Assembly (NCBI GenBank): GCA_003427395.1
Contig: BFEA01000331.1
Coordinates: forward strand, 607,377-633,118
DNA: 25,742 bases
From: Chara braunii
Taxonomy: Eukaryota > Streptophyta > Charophyceae > Charales > Characeae
Direction of reading: 5' to 3'
Within the stretch, counting starts at the first letter, position 1. Each line of letters starts with the position of its first letter. The notes below the pieces were generated by a model. The model was not told the origin of the DNA. It searched no databases and worked only from the letters and a program-made list of their open reading frames with translations. Shown one piece after another: positions 1-7,715 of this stretch. The position numbers and the translations under genes were made by a program.

Positions 1-935
1 CAAAGAAGGGGAGAGGGAGGAGGGACGCCCCCATTTGGCTGTTCAGACCTAACAAGGACATATCAGAACTAGATGTAGACCCTAACACATGGGTATGGTA
101 CGAGAGGAGAGGATGAGGTAGAACCCAAAAATGGACCACCCTGTACGAATACACAGTTAAAAAAGGTTACAACATTAGGCGCAAGACAGAGAATCCGCAG
201 CCCACCATACTGGCAAGATGGGAAAAGAATCTGCAGATGGACCCTGTCTCCCTTCAGACAATACCATGGACTTTTTATGCCTCCACTAAACCTCAACGAA
301 TAAGGAGCCTCCAATGGTTAATCATCTATCTAGCAGTCCCTGTCAATGCGTGGCTGGACTCAAGGCGAAGAGAGGAACACAGATCAGAAACTTCAGCACA
401 TTGCCAGATGTGTCAGGAACAAGGAAGAGAGACTCTAACTCACTGCTTTTTGCACTGTCAACATGCCAAATCCCTCTGGGACAAGTGCAAAGGAGCATGG
501 TTCAAACTATCCCCCACTGAATATCCCATGGATCAGCTTTTCCTCTTGACAGCAATCGACCACGGAGGCTTAGTCCCCGAGGAAGATGGGGAAATCATAG
601 AGCTGCTGCCAAGAACAACCCTGTGGGTGATCTGGAGAGCTAGATGCAGGGGCACAATTGGCAAAAAGAAGATATCAACATATGAATCGTGGGAAGAGGC
701 GAAAGAATTGGTGGAAACAGGAGTCCGAGTGGAATTGAAGCAAACCCTGAGCAAGATGGAGAAGGAAGTGGAAGTACAGAAAAAGACCAAACTGCAGAAA
801 GAATTTGAGAAGACATGGCTAAAGGGAGGGTTATTGGCACGAGTAACGGGAAGAACCCTCCATTTCACAGACTGGTGGGATCCAGCCACCACAAGGACAG
901 AGCAGGACGGAGAAACACTGATGTACCTGGAGTGA
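1..935 (+). pseudogene. LINE ORF2 C-terminal remnant with RT zinc-binding domain (copy 1)
   Basis: This is the 3' part of a non-LTR retrotransposon polyprotein, cut off by the window's left edge. One frame reads through from about base 30 to the TGA at 933-935, interrupted by an in-frame TGA at 114-116. The key block follows position 300: a SLQWLIIYLAVPVNAWL stretch, then Cys-x2-Cys (CQMC) and a THCFLHC segment followed by LWDKC. This is the layout of the zinc-binding domain that follows the RT in plant LINEs. A Trp-rich block (LWVIWRARC) and a charged helical tail follow. The same blocks recur at 17.4-18.4 kb and 21.6-22.4 kb, which supports the call. The internal stop and missing 5' part make it a dead copy, unless the window edge hides more. 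Family assignment is firm; the clade (L1-like) is inference. Confidence 0.85.
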
Positions 936-1066
936 TCGGGAAAGGGCATTCTGCCTCATTCGACCCTTACAGAGAAACACGGCATGCAGAGGGTTTAGGG
1001 TTTAAGGTGCTTAGGAGAGTGACAAACCCGCACTTAGTACGCACCCTCTAAGGTTTAAGATTTAAG
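936..1066 (+). repeat. LINE copy 1 3' region with TTTAGGG-like motif
   Basis: Directly after the ORF2 stop lies non-coding sequence. It contains GGGTTTAGGGTTTAAGG at 991-1007 and a weaker AAGGTTTAAGATTTAAG at 1050-1066. The first is almost identical to a motif in the same position relative to ORF2 in the LINE at 21.6 kb. That suggests it belongs to the 3' UTR of this LINE family rather than being a chance telomeric insertion. Confidence 0.5.
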
Positions 1067-1560
1067 CAGAAGATAGGATGGAGACGAGAAGGAATCATCG
1101 GATAAGACCCGTAAGGAAAAGAAGAAACAGAAATTCCAGCATGAAGTTGATGTAAGTATTAAGGTGGGAAGGGACAGCCTCGGGAAAGGACTCAGAATGA
1201 CCAGGCGACAGGGAAAGAATAAGGGCCCAGAACCCAACCCAGGCGCAATAGAACAAATAGGTCAAAAGGTCCAAGCACAGTACAAGCCTCACTTTATGAG
1301 TGCCTGAAGAACTACAGCGGAGAGGAGACGGAGCCCAAAGGGAAGACTGGCGTCAAGGGGAACTAGCAGCTCCAGCACTTAAAGCTAAGACAGACAGCCC
1401 ATCAGCTGGGAGGAACAAGCTAGTAAGGGAACATATAGGAGCCTAGCGGACAAAGGGTAGAGACAGACAAAGGGGAGCAGTCAAATCATTCAGAGATCCA
1501 GACATGGTAGGAATCCATGGGATAACTTAGACAGGAGTGAGGGGTGGTACATCCTTCCTG
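1067..1560. other. No gene seen
   Basis: A purine-rich, stop-dense stretch without recognisable coding, RNA or repeat structure. It may be the distal 3' UTR of the LINE or intergenic DNA. Confidence 0.4.
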
Positions 1561-1579
1561 TGGAAGTAATCAATGTCGT

Positions 1580-1736
1580 CCACTCGGGCCTCCGAACCAT
1601 AATGGGGAGGAGAGTGAGCGTGTCTTCGATGTATTCATTTATGACTTGCCGGTGGAATAGGAAACGGACTGACGCTCCCCAGAATTGACATGGAGCCAGT
1701 ACCATAAGGTCCTGTTTATTTAAAAAGAAAAAAAGT
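1580..1736 (+). repeat. SINE-like repeat, copy 1
   Basis: A segment starting CACTCGGGCCTCC, continuing with CCATAATGG and ACTGACGCTCCCCAGAAT, and ending with GGAGCCAGTACCATAAGG and an A-rich tail. The same order of blocks recurs at 2138-2296. The ACTGACGC(C)TCCCAG core also recurs at 16.49 and 17.00 kb. The A-rich 3' end suggests retroposition. No tRNA A or B box was convincing, so SINE is an inference from size, tail and dispersion. Confidence 0.45.
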
Positions 1737-2137
1737 ATGCACATGGAAAATTCGGTTTCTTAGGAGGTAGCAGAGGCCACTGGTTCAAAATAAAATAAAA
1801 TAATAATAACAATAATAAAATTCTTAGGAGGACAATGAAAATCGCCACCTCTGTACAAGCATAACACACACGAGCCGACAAAAAAAAACAAAAGACGTAC
1901 ACAAACTGGAAAAGAAGATTAGCAGACCGATTGATGCTCCCCACTCAAGGTCTCCCTTCATTAGTGCCCTACAGTACGCACTACGGAGGGAAACTTCACA
2001 GCTGCTTGGGCTCAGTGATGCGGCCGCCGGTCCGCTTCAGCAAGCAGTTTTGCCGCCACTGCGGCTGGGAGAAGGCGTGTAAGTGGGAAGCAGGCAGGCC
2101 AGGCAAAGTGCGGGAGTTTCTGAACCCCCACCTCACC

Positions 2138-2328
2138 CACTCAGGGTCTCCCGACCATAATGGAGAGAAGCATCAGGATAAATAAATATTGTATTTCCTT
2201 GACTTGGTGGAGGAATACAAACCAGACTGACGCTCCCCAGAATGGATATGGAGCCAGGGCCATAATGACCTGTTATTCACAAAAAAAAAAAAAAAAGGAG
2301 AATGGACAAAGAGCCAGGACCATAAGGA

Positions 2329-2330
<2 letters not shown>
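2138..2330 (+). repeat. SINE-like repeat, copy 2, with A-tail and a partial third copy
   Basis: This contains CCACTCAGGGTCTCC, ACCATAATGG, ACTGACGCTCCCCAGAAT and GGAGCCAGGGCCATAATG, then 16 A residues near 2281-2296. A short third copy of the terminal block (GAGCCAGGACCATAAGG) follows at about 2310-2327 and leads straight into the (GA)n tract. Block order matches the copy at 1580-1736. Confidence 0.45.
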
Positions 2331-2418
<88 letters not shown>

Positions 2419-2419
2419 N

Positions 2420-2484
<65 letters not shown>
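2331..2484 (+). repeat. (GA)n microsatellite containing one N
   Basis: About 150 bp of uninterrupted GA dinucleotides with a single N at 2419. The N probably marks an assembly join, so the true length is unknown. Open frames across it (Arg-Glu or Ser-Leu polymers) are artefacts of the repeat. Confidence 0.95.
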
Positions 2485-2487
<3 letters not shown>

Positions 2488-2517
2488 GGGGGTAGATGAG
2501 GTGGTGAGACAACTCAC

Positions 2518-2727
2518 GGGAGGCTCTTCCTTCTGGCGAATCAGCAGCTGGAAATTTATCTGGGTGGTAAAGAATGGATGGTCCTTGATTTCCTTGGTTC
2601 CTAGGCAGCCGCTCCCCAAACGAAGATCGGGATTAGGTTCCAATAACCGCCGTATGATGTCCATGGCATTCTCGCTCATGTACCACGGGTAAATAATCTG
2701 ACCAGAGATGATCTTCTGGAAGACAAC
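2518..2727 (-). CDS. Internal exon of an AGC-family protein kinase, PDK1-like (C-lobe)
   Basis: A 70-codon exon flanked by a consensus acceptor (ending GACGGCAG, just above 2727) and a consensus donor (GTGAGT, just below 2518), in phase 0 at both ends. The peptide opens VVFQKIISGQIIYP, continues SENAMDIIRRLLEPNPDLRLGSG and ends around IKDHPFF and EEPP. These match the end of an AGC kinase C-lobe: the FQKII helix, the R-L-L...RLG signature, the HPFF motif and the start of the C-terminal tail. FQKII followed by a Pro-Pro tail is most like 3-phosphoinositide-dependent kinase 1, which phosphorylates activation loops of other AGC kinases. Another AGC subgroup is possible. The catalytic loop and DFG exons were not found in the window, and the next exon should lie below 2518, where the (GA)n and SINE-like repeats would be intronic. 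The reading frame is undamaged. Confidence 0.75.
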
Positions 2728-2860
2728 CTGCCGTCACAGAGGCCCATCATTGACACATGTCGAAAAACAATTTAAAAATTGAAATCATCAGCACTGCCAT
2801 CCTCTCTGTTTCAAGCACACATCACCATCAATCAGCTTGCATGGTTGCCTGTCTTCTTAC

Positions 2861-3273
2861 CATCTTCATCTTTTCTTTCGCCGCCTCCTCTATGACACGC
2901 CCATCCATCCATGTGTTAAATGAACTTCAACCGTGTTTAGTACCCTGTTTACTTTCCTTCCTTCTGACCATCTTCTTCTTCTTCTTTTTCCTCCTCCTTC
3001 TCAACTGCACCCTGCTGTTACTTACAATATGATCTGTTATATGCTATTACGAGAATTTACGACAGTGAATTCCTTGTAGCTATGTCATCTGTCAAGGATA
3101 CATCACCATCAATGGGATTTTTTTTTCACTTCTGCGCTTTCATATGCTATCTTACCATCATCATCTTCTTCACCTTTCTCCTCAATGGCGTCCTTCTGTT
3201 GTTCCTCAAAAGAATCCCCTCCACCATCTCCATGGTATCCATCTTCTTTCTCCTCTTCCTCAGTGGCATCCTC
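2861..3273 (-). CDS. Acidic exon-like segments upstream of the kinase exon
   Basis: Three minus-strand stretches read as strongly acidic peptide and end at the same GATG|GT border. Segment a spans 3273 to 3156: after an AACAG acceptor it reads EDATEEEEKEDGYHGDGGG, later QQKDAIEEKGEEDDD, with donor GTAAGA. Segment c spans 3004 to 2969: VEKEEEKEEED, with the weak donor GTCAGA. Segment b spans 2889 to 2861: EEAAKEKMKM, with donor GTAAGA. With these borders the phases chain: a ends in phase 1, c is 1-1, b is 1-0, and the kinase exon starts in phase 0. The + strand also shares ACATCACCATCAAT near 2818 and 3107, so the segments look duplicated. They may be exons of the kinase gene coding an acidic linker. 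Acceptors lack good pyrimidine tracts, so this is a model, not a demonstration. Confidence 0.35.
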
Positions 3274-3458
3274 CTGTTCCGCAATTTAAGCCACTGGTAC
3301 GTCCGATTTTCTCCAGGCTTGAAACGTCATGCGCGCCAAAGAAAAATGAACCGAAGTGGGTCTCCTTTTGGCTTGGGCGGACAGCCATTTTGGTCCAGCA
3401 GCCAACCCCTGAAAACTGCGGCGTGCATGAAGCCGCGTTGGAGAAAAATGGCTCGTAA

Positions 3459-4362
3459 ATGTGGTGGTGGATTAAGGTGCTGCTGCTGCTGCTTGTTGAT
3501 GTTGTTGCCGTTTTCGTCGTCATCGTCGTGGTTGTTGTTGTGGTTCTTGTTGGTGTTGGTGTATTGATGTTGTTGTTGGTGGTGCTGGTGGTGGTGACGG
3601 TGGTGGCGGCAGCTGTGGCAGTGGCACTTGTGGTGGTGGTGGTGGTGGTGTAGGTGTTGTGTTGGTGTTGGTGCTGCTGGTGGTGTTGATGTTGGTGTAG
3701 GTGTTGGTGTAGGTGTTGGTGGTTGTGGTGGTGGGGTGGGCCAGAGGGGCAGAATGGAGGCTGGAGTTGGTGGCTGTTGTGGTGGTGGCAGGCGAGGGGG
3801 GGGAGGAGTGGGAGGGCCGAGTTGGTGGTTGTGGTGGGGATTCTTGCGGTTGTGATGGTGGTGGCAGCGGTTGTAGTGGTGGTGGTTGTGGCGGTGGTGG
3901 CGGTGGTGGTGATGGTTGTGGCTGTGGTGGTGGTTGTGGTTGTGGTGGCGGTGATGGTGATGGTGATGGTCGTGGCTGTGGTGATGGTTGTGGTGATTGT
4001 TGTTGTGTGGTGGTAGTGGAGGTGGTTGCGGTTGCGGTTGTGGTTGTGGTCGTGGTCGTGGTTGTGTGGTGGTGCTGGTGGTTGCAGTGGTGATGGTTGT
4101 GCTCGTTGTTGTGGTGGTGGTGGTGGCTGTGGGTGTTGTTGTTGTTGTGGTTGTGGTTGTGGCTGTGGTTGTGGTTGTGGTTGTGGTTGTGGTTGTGGTT
4201 GTACTCGGTGGTACAGTTGTGGTTGGTGGTGGTGGGGTGGTTGTTGTTGTGGTTGTGGTGGTGGTGGTTGTGGTTGTGGTGGTGGTGGTGGTGGGTTGTG
4301 GTGGTGGTGCTGCTGCTGGTGGTGCTGGTGGGCTGGTTGTGGTTGTTGAGGTTGTGGTCACT

Positions 4363-4437
<75 letters not shown>

Positions 4438-4440
4438 GAT
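3459..4440 (+). repeat. Kilobase G/T-only low-complexity tract (GTG/GTT/TGT repeats)
   Basis: Nearly 1 kb in which the + strand is almost entirely G and T. It consists of interspersed GGTGGT, TTGTGG and GTTGTT units, ending in a pure (GTT)n run of about 80 bp from about 4362 to 4438. It produces long stop-free frames in every phase: Val/Gly/Trp polymers on +, Thr/His/Pro/Gln polymers on -. None looks like a real protein. It lies between the acidic exon segments and the next exon-like ORF, so it is probably intronic or intergenic. Confidence 0.9.
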
Positions 4441-4543
4441 ATTGTTGTCATTATTGTGGCTGTTGTTGAAGGAACATTAGTGTTCATTGTGTTTATTCAA
4501 CTTGAGGATCTTCTCAAAAATAGCACCCCCAAGCACACAATAC

Positions 4544-4690
4544 CTTTCTCGGCCATTTGGTGACAATCAACTGTAGCACTTGATCAAGGGCGGAAAAAAA
4601 AGCACCACTGAGGGCATACACAAACGAGGATTTTTTGACAGATCTCTGGACGTAATTGAGGCCAGATACATCACGACCACCAATAATCAC
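4544..4690 (-). CDS. Exon-like ORF, product not recognised
   Basis: A 49-codon open stretch on the minus strand, bounded by AAG at the acceptor side (GATAAG|GTG at 4690) and a donor AAAG|GTATTG at 4544, phase 0 at both ends. The peptide starts VIIGGRDVSGLNYVQRS, continues through FVYALSGAFFSALDQVLQL and ends TKWPRK. Its mixed composition differs sharply from the surrounding low-complexity DNA, and it sits on the same strand as the kinase exon 1.8 kb downstream. I do not recognise the family. The acceptor lacks a clear pyrimidine tract, so the left border may differ. It could belong to the kinase gene or to a separate gene. Confidence 0.35.
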
Positions 4691-5053
4691 CTTATCTTAC
4701 AGTCTTCTTTCAAGTTATATATTGTCACATAACTATGAACCAAAAGAGCGCACTTTGCGAAACAAACGGTAAAGATAAAAAGACAAAACAAAGACGAGGG
4801 GCACACTGAAACTATTCATTTTTCTCATTCTTCTTTTAACTCCCTCTTCACTGTGCCTCTCGCGTACACGGCTCGCCACATTGATGAAGTTGAGCGTGAG
4901 CTGCCCTCATCGCCATGTGCCATAACGGCCCACTTGTACGCTGTGAGAAAGAGGCAGAGTAAAGGGGGAGGTGATAAAGTCAGATAAACACAAGGAAGAG
5001 AGATGAAGAGGAGAGAAACAAAGAACGAAAAAGGGAAAGGATAAAAAAAGGGC

Positions 5054-5518
5054 TCAAGAATGAGTCTGTCCTTGATGACAGAGAGGACACACATTGTAAG
5101 GATGAGGTGGATGGGCACATGGAAAACCTAGTTGAGCATTCTCAGCATAACAATTGTCAGGACGGCTGGCATCGAGCATGCCCAACATACACTCCCGACA
5201 AATGGCATGTTGATTGCACATCAGAATGAAGGAAGAATGCTCACCACAAAAGACCGTGCATTCAGTATAGCACCCATGGCCGCAAAACGGACATATAGTG
5301 TCCGGATGCGGAGGGTGCCTGCAGTCAGGAATGGAGGGACAGTCCTCTACACACATAGATACAGAAACCATGTCATTGTAGTGATTGTGGCAGAGACAAT
5401 GGCGACTACAGCCGAGTGTAACAATGTCTGTAGCAGTGCAACGGAGAAGGTCGCAGAGTGTTGGTACATTGTCGTGCTGCAGCATGGGGCCAAAGGAATG
5501 ATCTTCGGTACAGTTCGG
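5054..5518 (-). CDS. Cys/His-rich putative zinc-binding protein, C-terminal part (paralogue A)
   Basis: An open frame that runs from upstream of an ATG at 5485 to a stop at 5054-5056. Numbered from that ATG it has 143 residues. Ligand-type residues are Cys16, Cys26, His29, Cys32-His33, Cys45, Cys55, His57, Cys65, Cys68, Cys76, Cys80, His83, Cys90, Cys96, Cys99, Cys123, His125, Cys133 and Cys136. It contains two copies of C-x-H-x3-P-x3-C-P-x-C: CRHPPHPDTICPFC (55-68) and CAHPPHPYNVCPLC (123-136). The segment Cys16-Cys99 aligns without gaps to paralogue B at about 8.1 kb. The spacing is not that of a standard RING, PHD or B-box, though a RING-related cross-brace fold is possible. The frame continues upstream of the ATG (NCTEDHSFGP...), so the true start may be an upstream exon. 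The preferred acceptor is unclear; CTGCAG near 5474 is one option. Function is unknown. Confidence 0.6.
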   Translation of the reverse strand, partial: PNCTEDHSFGPMLQHDNVPTLCDLLRCTATDIVTLGCSRHCLCHNHYNDMVSVSMCVEDCPSIPDCRHPPHPDTICPFCGHGCYTECTVFCGEHSSFILMCNQHAICRECMLGMLDASRPDNCYAENAQLGFPCAHPPHPYNVCPLCHQGQTHS

Positions 5519-5886
5519 TGTGGCAAGAAAACAGCATCATCATGCAAGAAATCAGTAACATCAGTTATGGCATCGACCATGATACCATTGTTCCACAACT
5601 CCCAGTGGTCACAGGTACGTACAATGGCCATGTAACGGCCAGGTCCGTGCACAATGCAGGCAAAGGTGTGGGATGGAGGATTAAACCGCTCACCTGCTCG
5701 AGCATTGCGTAGCTCAAGTTGGCGGTCCTTCATTGCTACTTGTAGGACAGCAATGGCAAAGCCTTTTTCCCTGGTATAATTACAATCCTCTGGTTGTAGG
5801 TGCGGGAGGTTGGTATCAAGCAGAAGGGTGATTGCAAGGAAGTTTGATGGTGTATAAAATGGGCGGTGGGGAGAATGTGACGACAT
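5470..5886 (-). CDS. Upstream ORF of paralogue A, faint USP-like C-terminal pattern
   Basis: A minus-strand open frame immediately upstream of, and overlapping in another frame, the Cys/His-rich segment. Its peptide includes REKGFAIAVLQVAMKDRQLE, then HTFACIVHGPGRYMAIVRTC, HWELWNNGIMVDAITDV and TDFLHDDAVFLPH. The run V-H-x-G...R-Y-x-A-x-V-R...W-x-L-x-N-N...V...I recalls the end of the ubiquitin-specific protease fold (…GHYxAYVR…WYxFND…V). However, the catalytic His position is Arg here, so it would be inactive if related. That resemblance is weak and may be chance. A splice from this frame into the Cys/His-rich frame around 5470-5520 would give one protein; I could not fix the junction. Confidence 0.4.
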
Positions 5887-5889
5887 ATA

Positions 5890-6186
5890 TTAGTTGCAGT
5901 CAGACCACAGAGATTGGTGAGGATCTCAGGCTGGCGTTCCGGATGCTGGCCAACAATTTGCAGATCGCCCAGTTGGTGTTGCAATCCCAAAATGTCTTGG
6001 GTTGCCTTCTGGTCAGTCATTTGCAGATCATCCATGAGGTCTGCGCGTGGTCGGACACAAATTTGTGGTTCATCCAAACGATGCTGGTCAGCCATTTGCA
6101 GATCCCCCATTTCGTCTATGCCTTGTGGGGTTAACTGCAATCCGAGCAGATTATGTTCCAATCCCTCAACGTTTGGGGCCGCATCC
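5890..6186 (-). CDS. Gln/Leu-rich repetitive ORF, unknown
   Basis: A minus-strand open stretch with an internally repetitive peptide: LEHNLLGLQLTPQGIDEMGD, LQMADQHRLDEPQICVRPRA, then DDLQMTDQKATQDILGLQHQ and LGDLQIVGQHPERQPEILTN. The unit L-G-L-Q...G-D-L-Q-[MI]-x-[DG]-Q recurs three times, so the ORF grew by internal duplication or is a coiled-coil-type linker. It lies on the same strand and just upstream of the ORF at 5470-5886 and could be an upstream exon of the same gene. No family recognised. Confidence 0.3.
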
Positions 6187-6751
6187 TAAGTAGGAACTGT
6201 GCCTGAAATCGAGAGTGTACTCTGGGCAAGGACCACATCCTGTTGTACAGGTGATTCGTGAATATCCAACGCTGAAGGGCACAAAACATGGTGTTGTGGC
6301 TGCCTGCAGGCAGCTGGACAGGCCTAAGAGCGGATATTGCCGTTTGGAACAACGGAACCGCAACAACCTGTGGAGCAGGCACAGAGAGAATCGGGGCAGA
6401 CAAAGAAACAGGCTGCTGATCCCAGACAAGTGACGATGTCGCACATGTCGTCAACGATAGACAACAAGAGTAGTGGTGTTGCAAACAAAAGATGAATATG
6501 TCCCTGGCCACGAAGGTGGAACAATGGGAAAAATGGAAGCCGGAGAGACTGTTTGCAAGCAAGACCATGGAGGAGATGGGGGTGGCGTGGAGGAACGCAG
6601 CCGTCTGCGGCCAAGCACAAACGGAGATGAAAGGGGGGTGGATAGGGCAAGATTTCAAAACAAAGGACGTGAGTGTCGCAGAGACTGTGATGTTCTTTGT
6701 GCTGGAGATGCAACAGAGAAAGTTATAGCAGCAAAAAGGAGAGTACAGTGA

Positions 6752-7022
6752 ATTCCCGCAGTAGAAACTGCAGCAGCCGGAGCCGTGGAGGCTGCAGCAG
6801 TGCAAACCGCAGCATTGGAAACCGCAGCATTGGAAACCGCCGCGGTGGACACTGCAGCGGTGGACACTGCAGCAGCAGAAACTAATGCAGCAGTGGAATC
6901 TGCAGTAGCGGAAACTGCCGGAGTGAAAACCGGAGCTGTGGAAATTGCACCCGTGGAAACTGCAATAGTGAAAACCGCAGCAGTGGAAACCGCAGTAGTG
7001 GAAACTGCAGTAGCAGTAGATG
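6752..7022. repeat. Degenerate 15-bp tandem repeat coding a pentapeptide on either strand
   Basis: About 18 units of a 15-bp repeat related to GCAGCAGTGGAAACC. Almost all indels preserve the 15-bp period, so frames stay open on both strands. On + (from 6785) it reads repeats of (A/V)-V-E-T-A; on - it reads repeats of A-V-S-T-A. The minus version is continuous with the RT-thumb-like ORF at 7050-7332. The plus version has its own ATG (6785) and a charged tail (QERRGRKEESG) before a stop at 7073-7075. I cannot tell which strand, if any, is translated. Confidence 0.8.
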
Positions 7023-7049
7023 AGCAAGCAAGAGCAGGACAAGAGCGGC

Positions 7050-7332
7050 GTGGACGCAAGGAAGAAAGTGGATGATGCAGGGACCATCGTAGCATGTGTC
7101 GAAACCACTGAGAAAGACGTATCACATGCGTAGGATAGTGACGTTGGCAGGAGCGCATGTAGCAGGTCCACCCCTTAGCAAGGATTGGTGGGGAATGCCC
7201 ACGAGAAAGCATGTGACGAGTAAGTGTTGTTGCCGCGGTTCGAAAGTCCTGCCAATTGTTACAGATTTGTTCAAATCTGGTCAATTGTCCAGTGAACATA
7301 CCCGCCGGTTTGATGGGAAGGGATGTTGGAGG
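7050..7332 (-). pseudogene. Possible reverse-transcriptase thumb remnant
   Basis: A minus-strand frame open from just below a TGA at 7333-7335. It reads IKPAGMFTGQLTRFEQICNN, then FRTAATTLTRHMLSRGHSPP and ILAKGW, then HVIRLSQWFRHMLRW. The pattern R-F-x2-I-C...F...A...L...L-x-R-G-H-x3-L resembles the thumb helices that follow the catalytic domain in several eukaryotic mobile RTs (the 'RG[YH]' helix). No catalytic DD box is present nearby. It runs without a break into the A-V-S-T-A repeat. The RT identity is an inference; an unrelated host exon upstream of the Cys/His-rich gene remains possible. Confidence 0.35.
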
Positions 7333-7715
7333 TCACACTTGGATAACGAGTGACAGGCAAATCCCAAGCAGCTGCTTTATCAAACACAACACGCTCGTGC
7401 GAAGCGCGCCATCAGAACAGACCCGTAAATGCATACCTATGTAGTCTCCTTCCACTTGGGTTATAATATATTATGTCATGTTTGAGAATTGTAACGTTTT
7501 GATGAACTGGCCGTTTCATCGATATATTCTGAGAGGTGAAAGGTCCACCAAGTATGTGTACTTTAGCATGTACGCACCTGTCTGCTTCTCAGGAAATTTC
7601 AGCATACTTGCACCTTCTATTTTGTCTCTTCTCTTAAACCACCAAGCCCACCAAGCCCATTTGTACAAGAACTGAAAAAAAAAACAAAAAAAACGAGCGC
7701 TATCCAGCATGAAAA

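Noticed and set aside
2160-2512. ORFs of Arg-Glu or Ser-Leu polymers
   Set aside because: Translation of a (GA)n microsatellite with an N; the only real coding part nearby is the kinase exon above 2518.
3327-4487. 386-residue minus-strand ORF of Thr, His and Pro runs
   Set aside because: It exists only because the G/T-only tract contains no stop in this frame; all other frames are open too and no globular segment is present.
5132-5635. Plus-strand ORF of 167 codons
   Set aside because: It is the antisense shadow of the Cys/His-rich paralogue A, whose Cys/His spacing is conserved in paralogue B.
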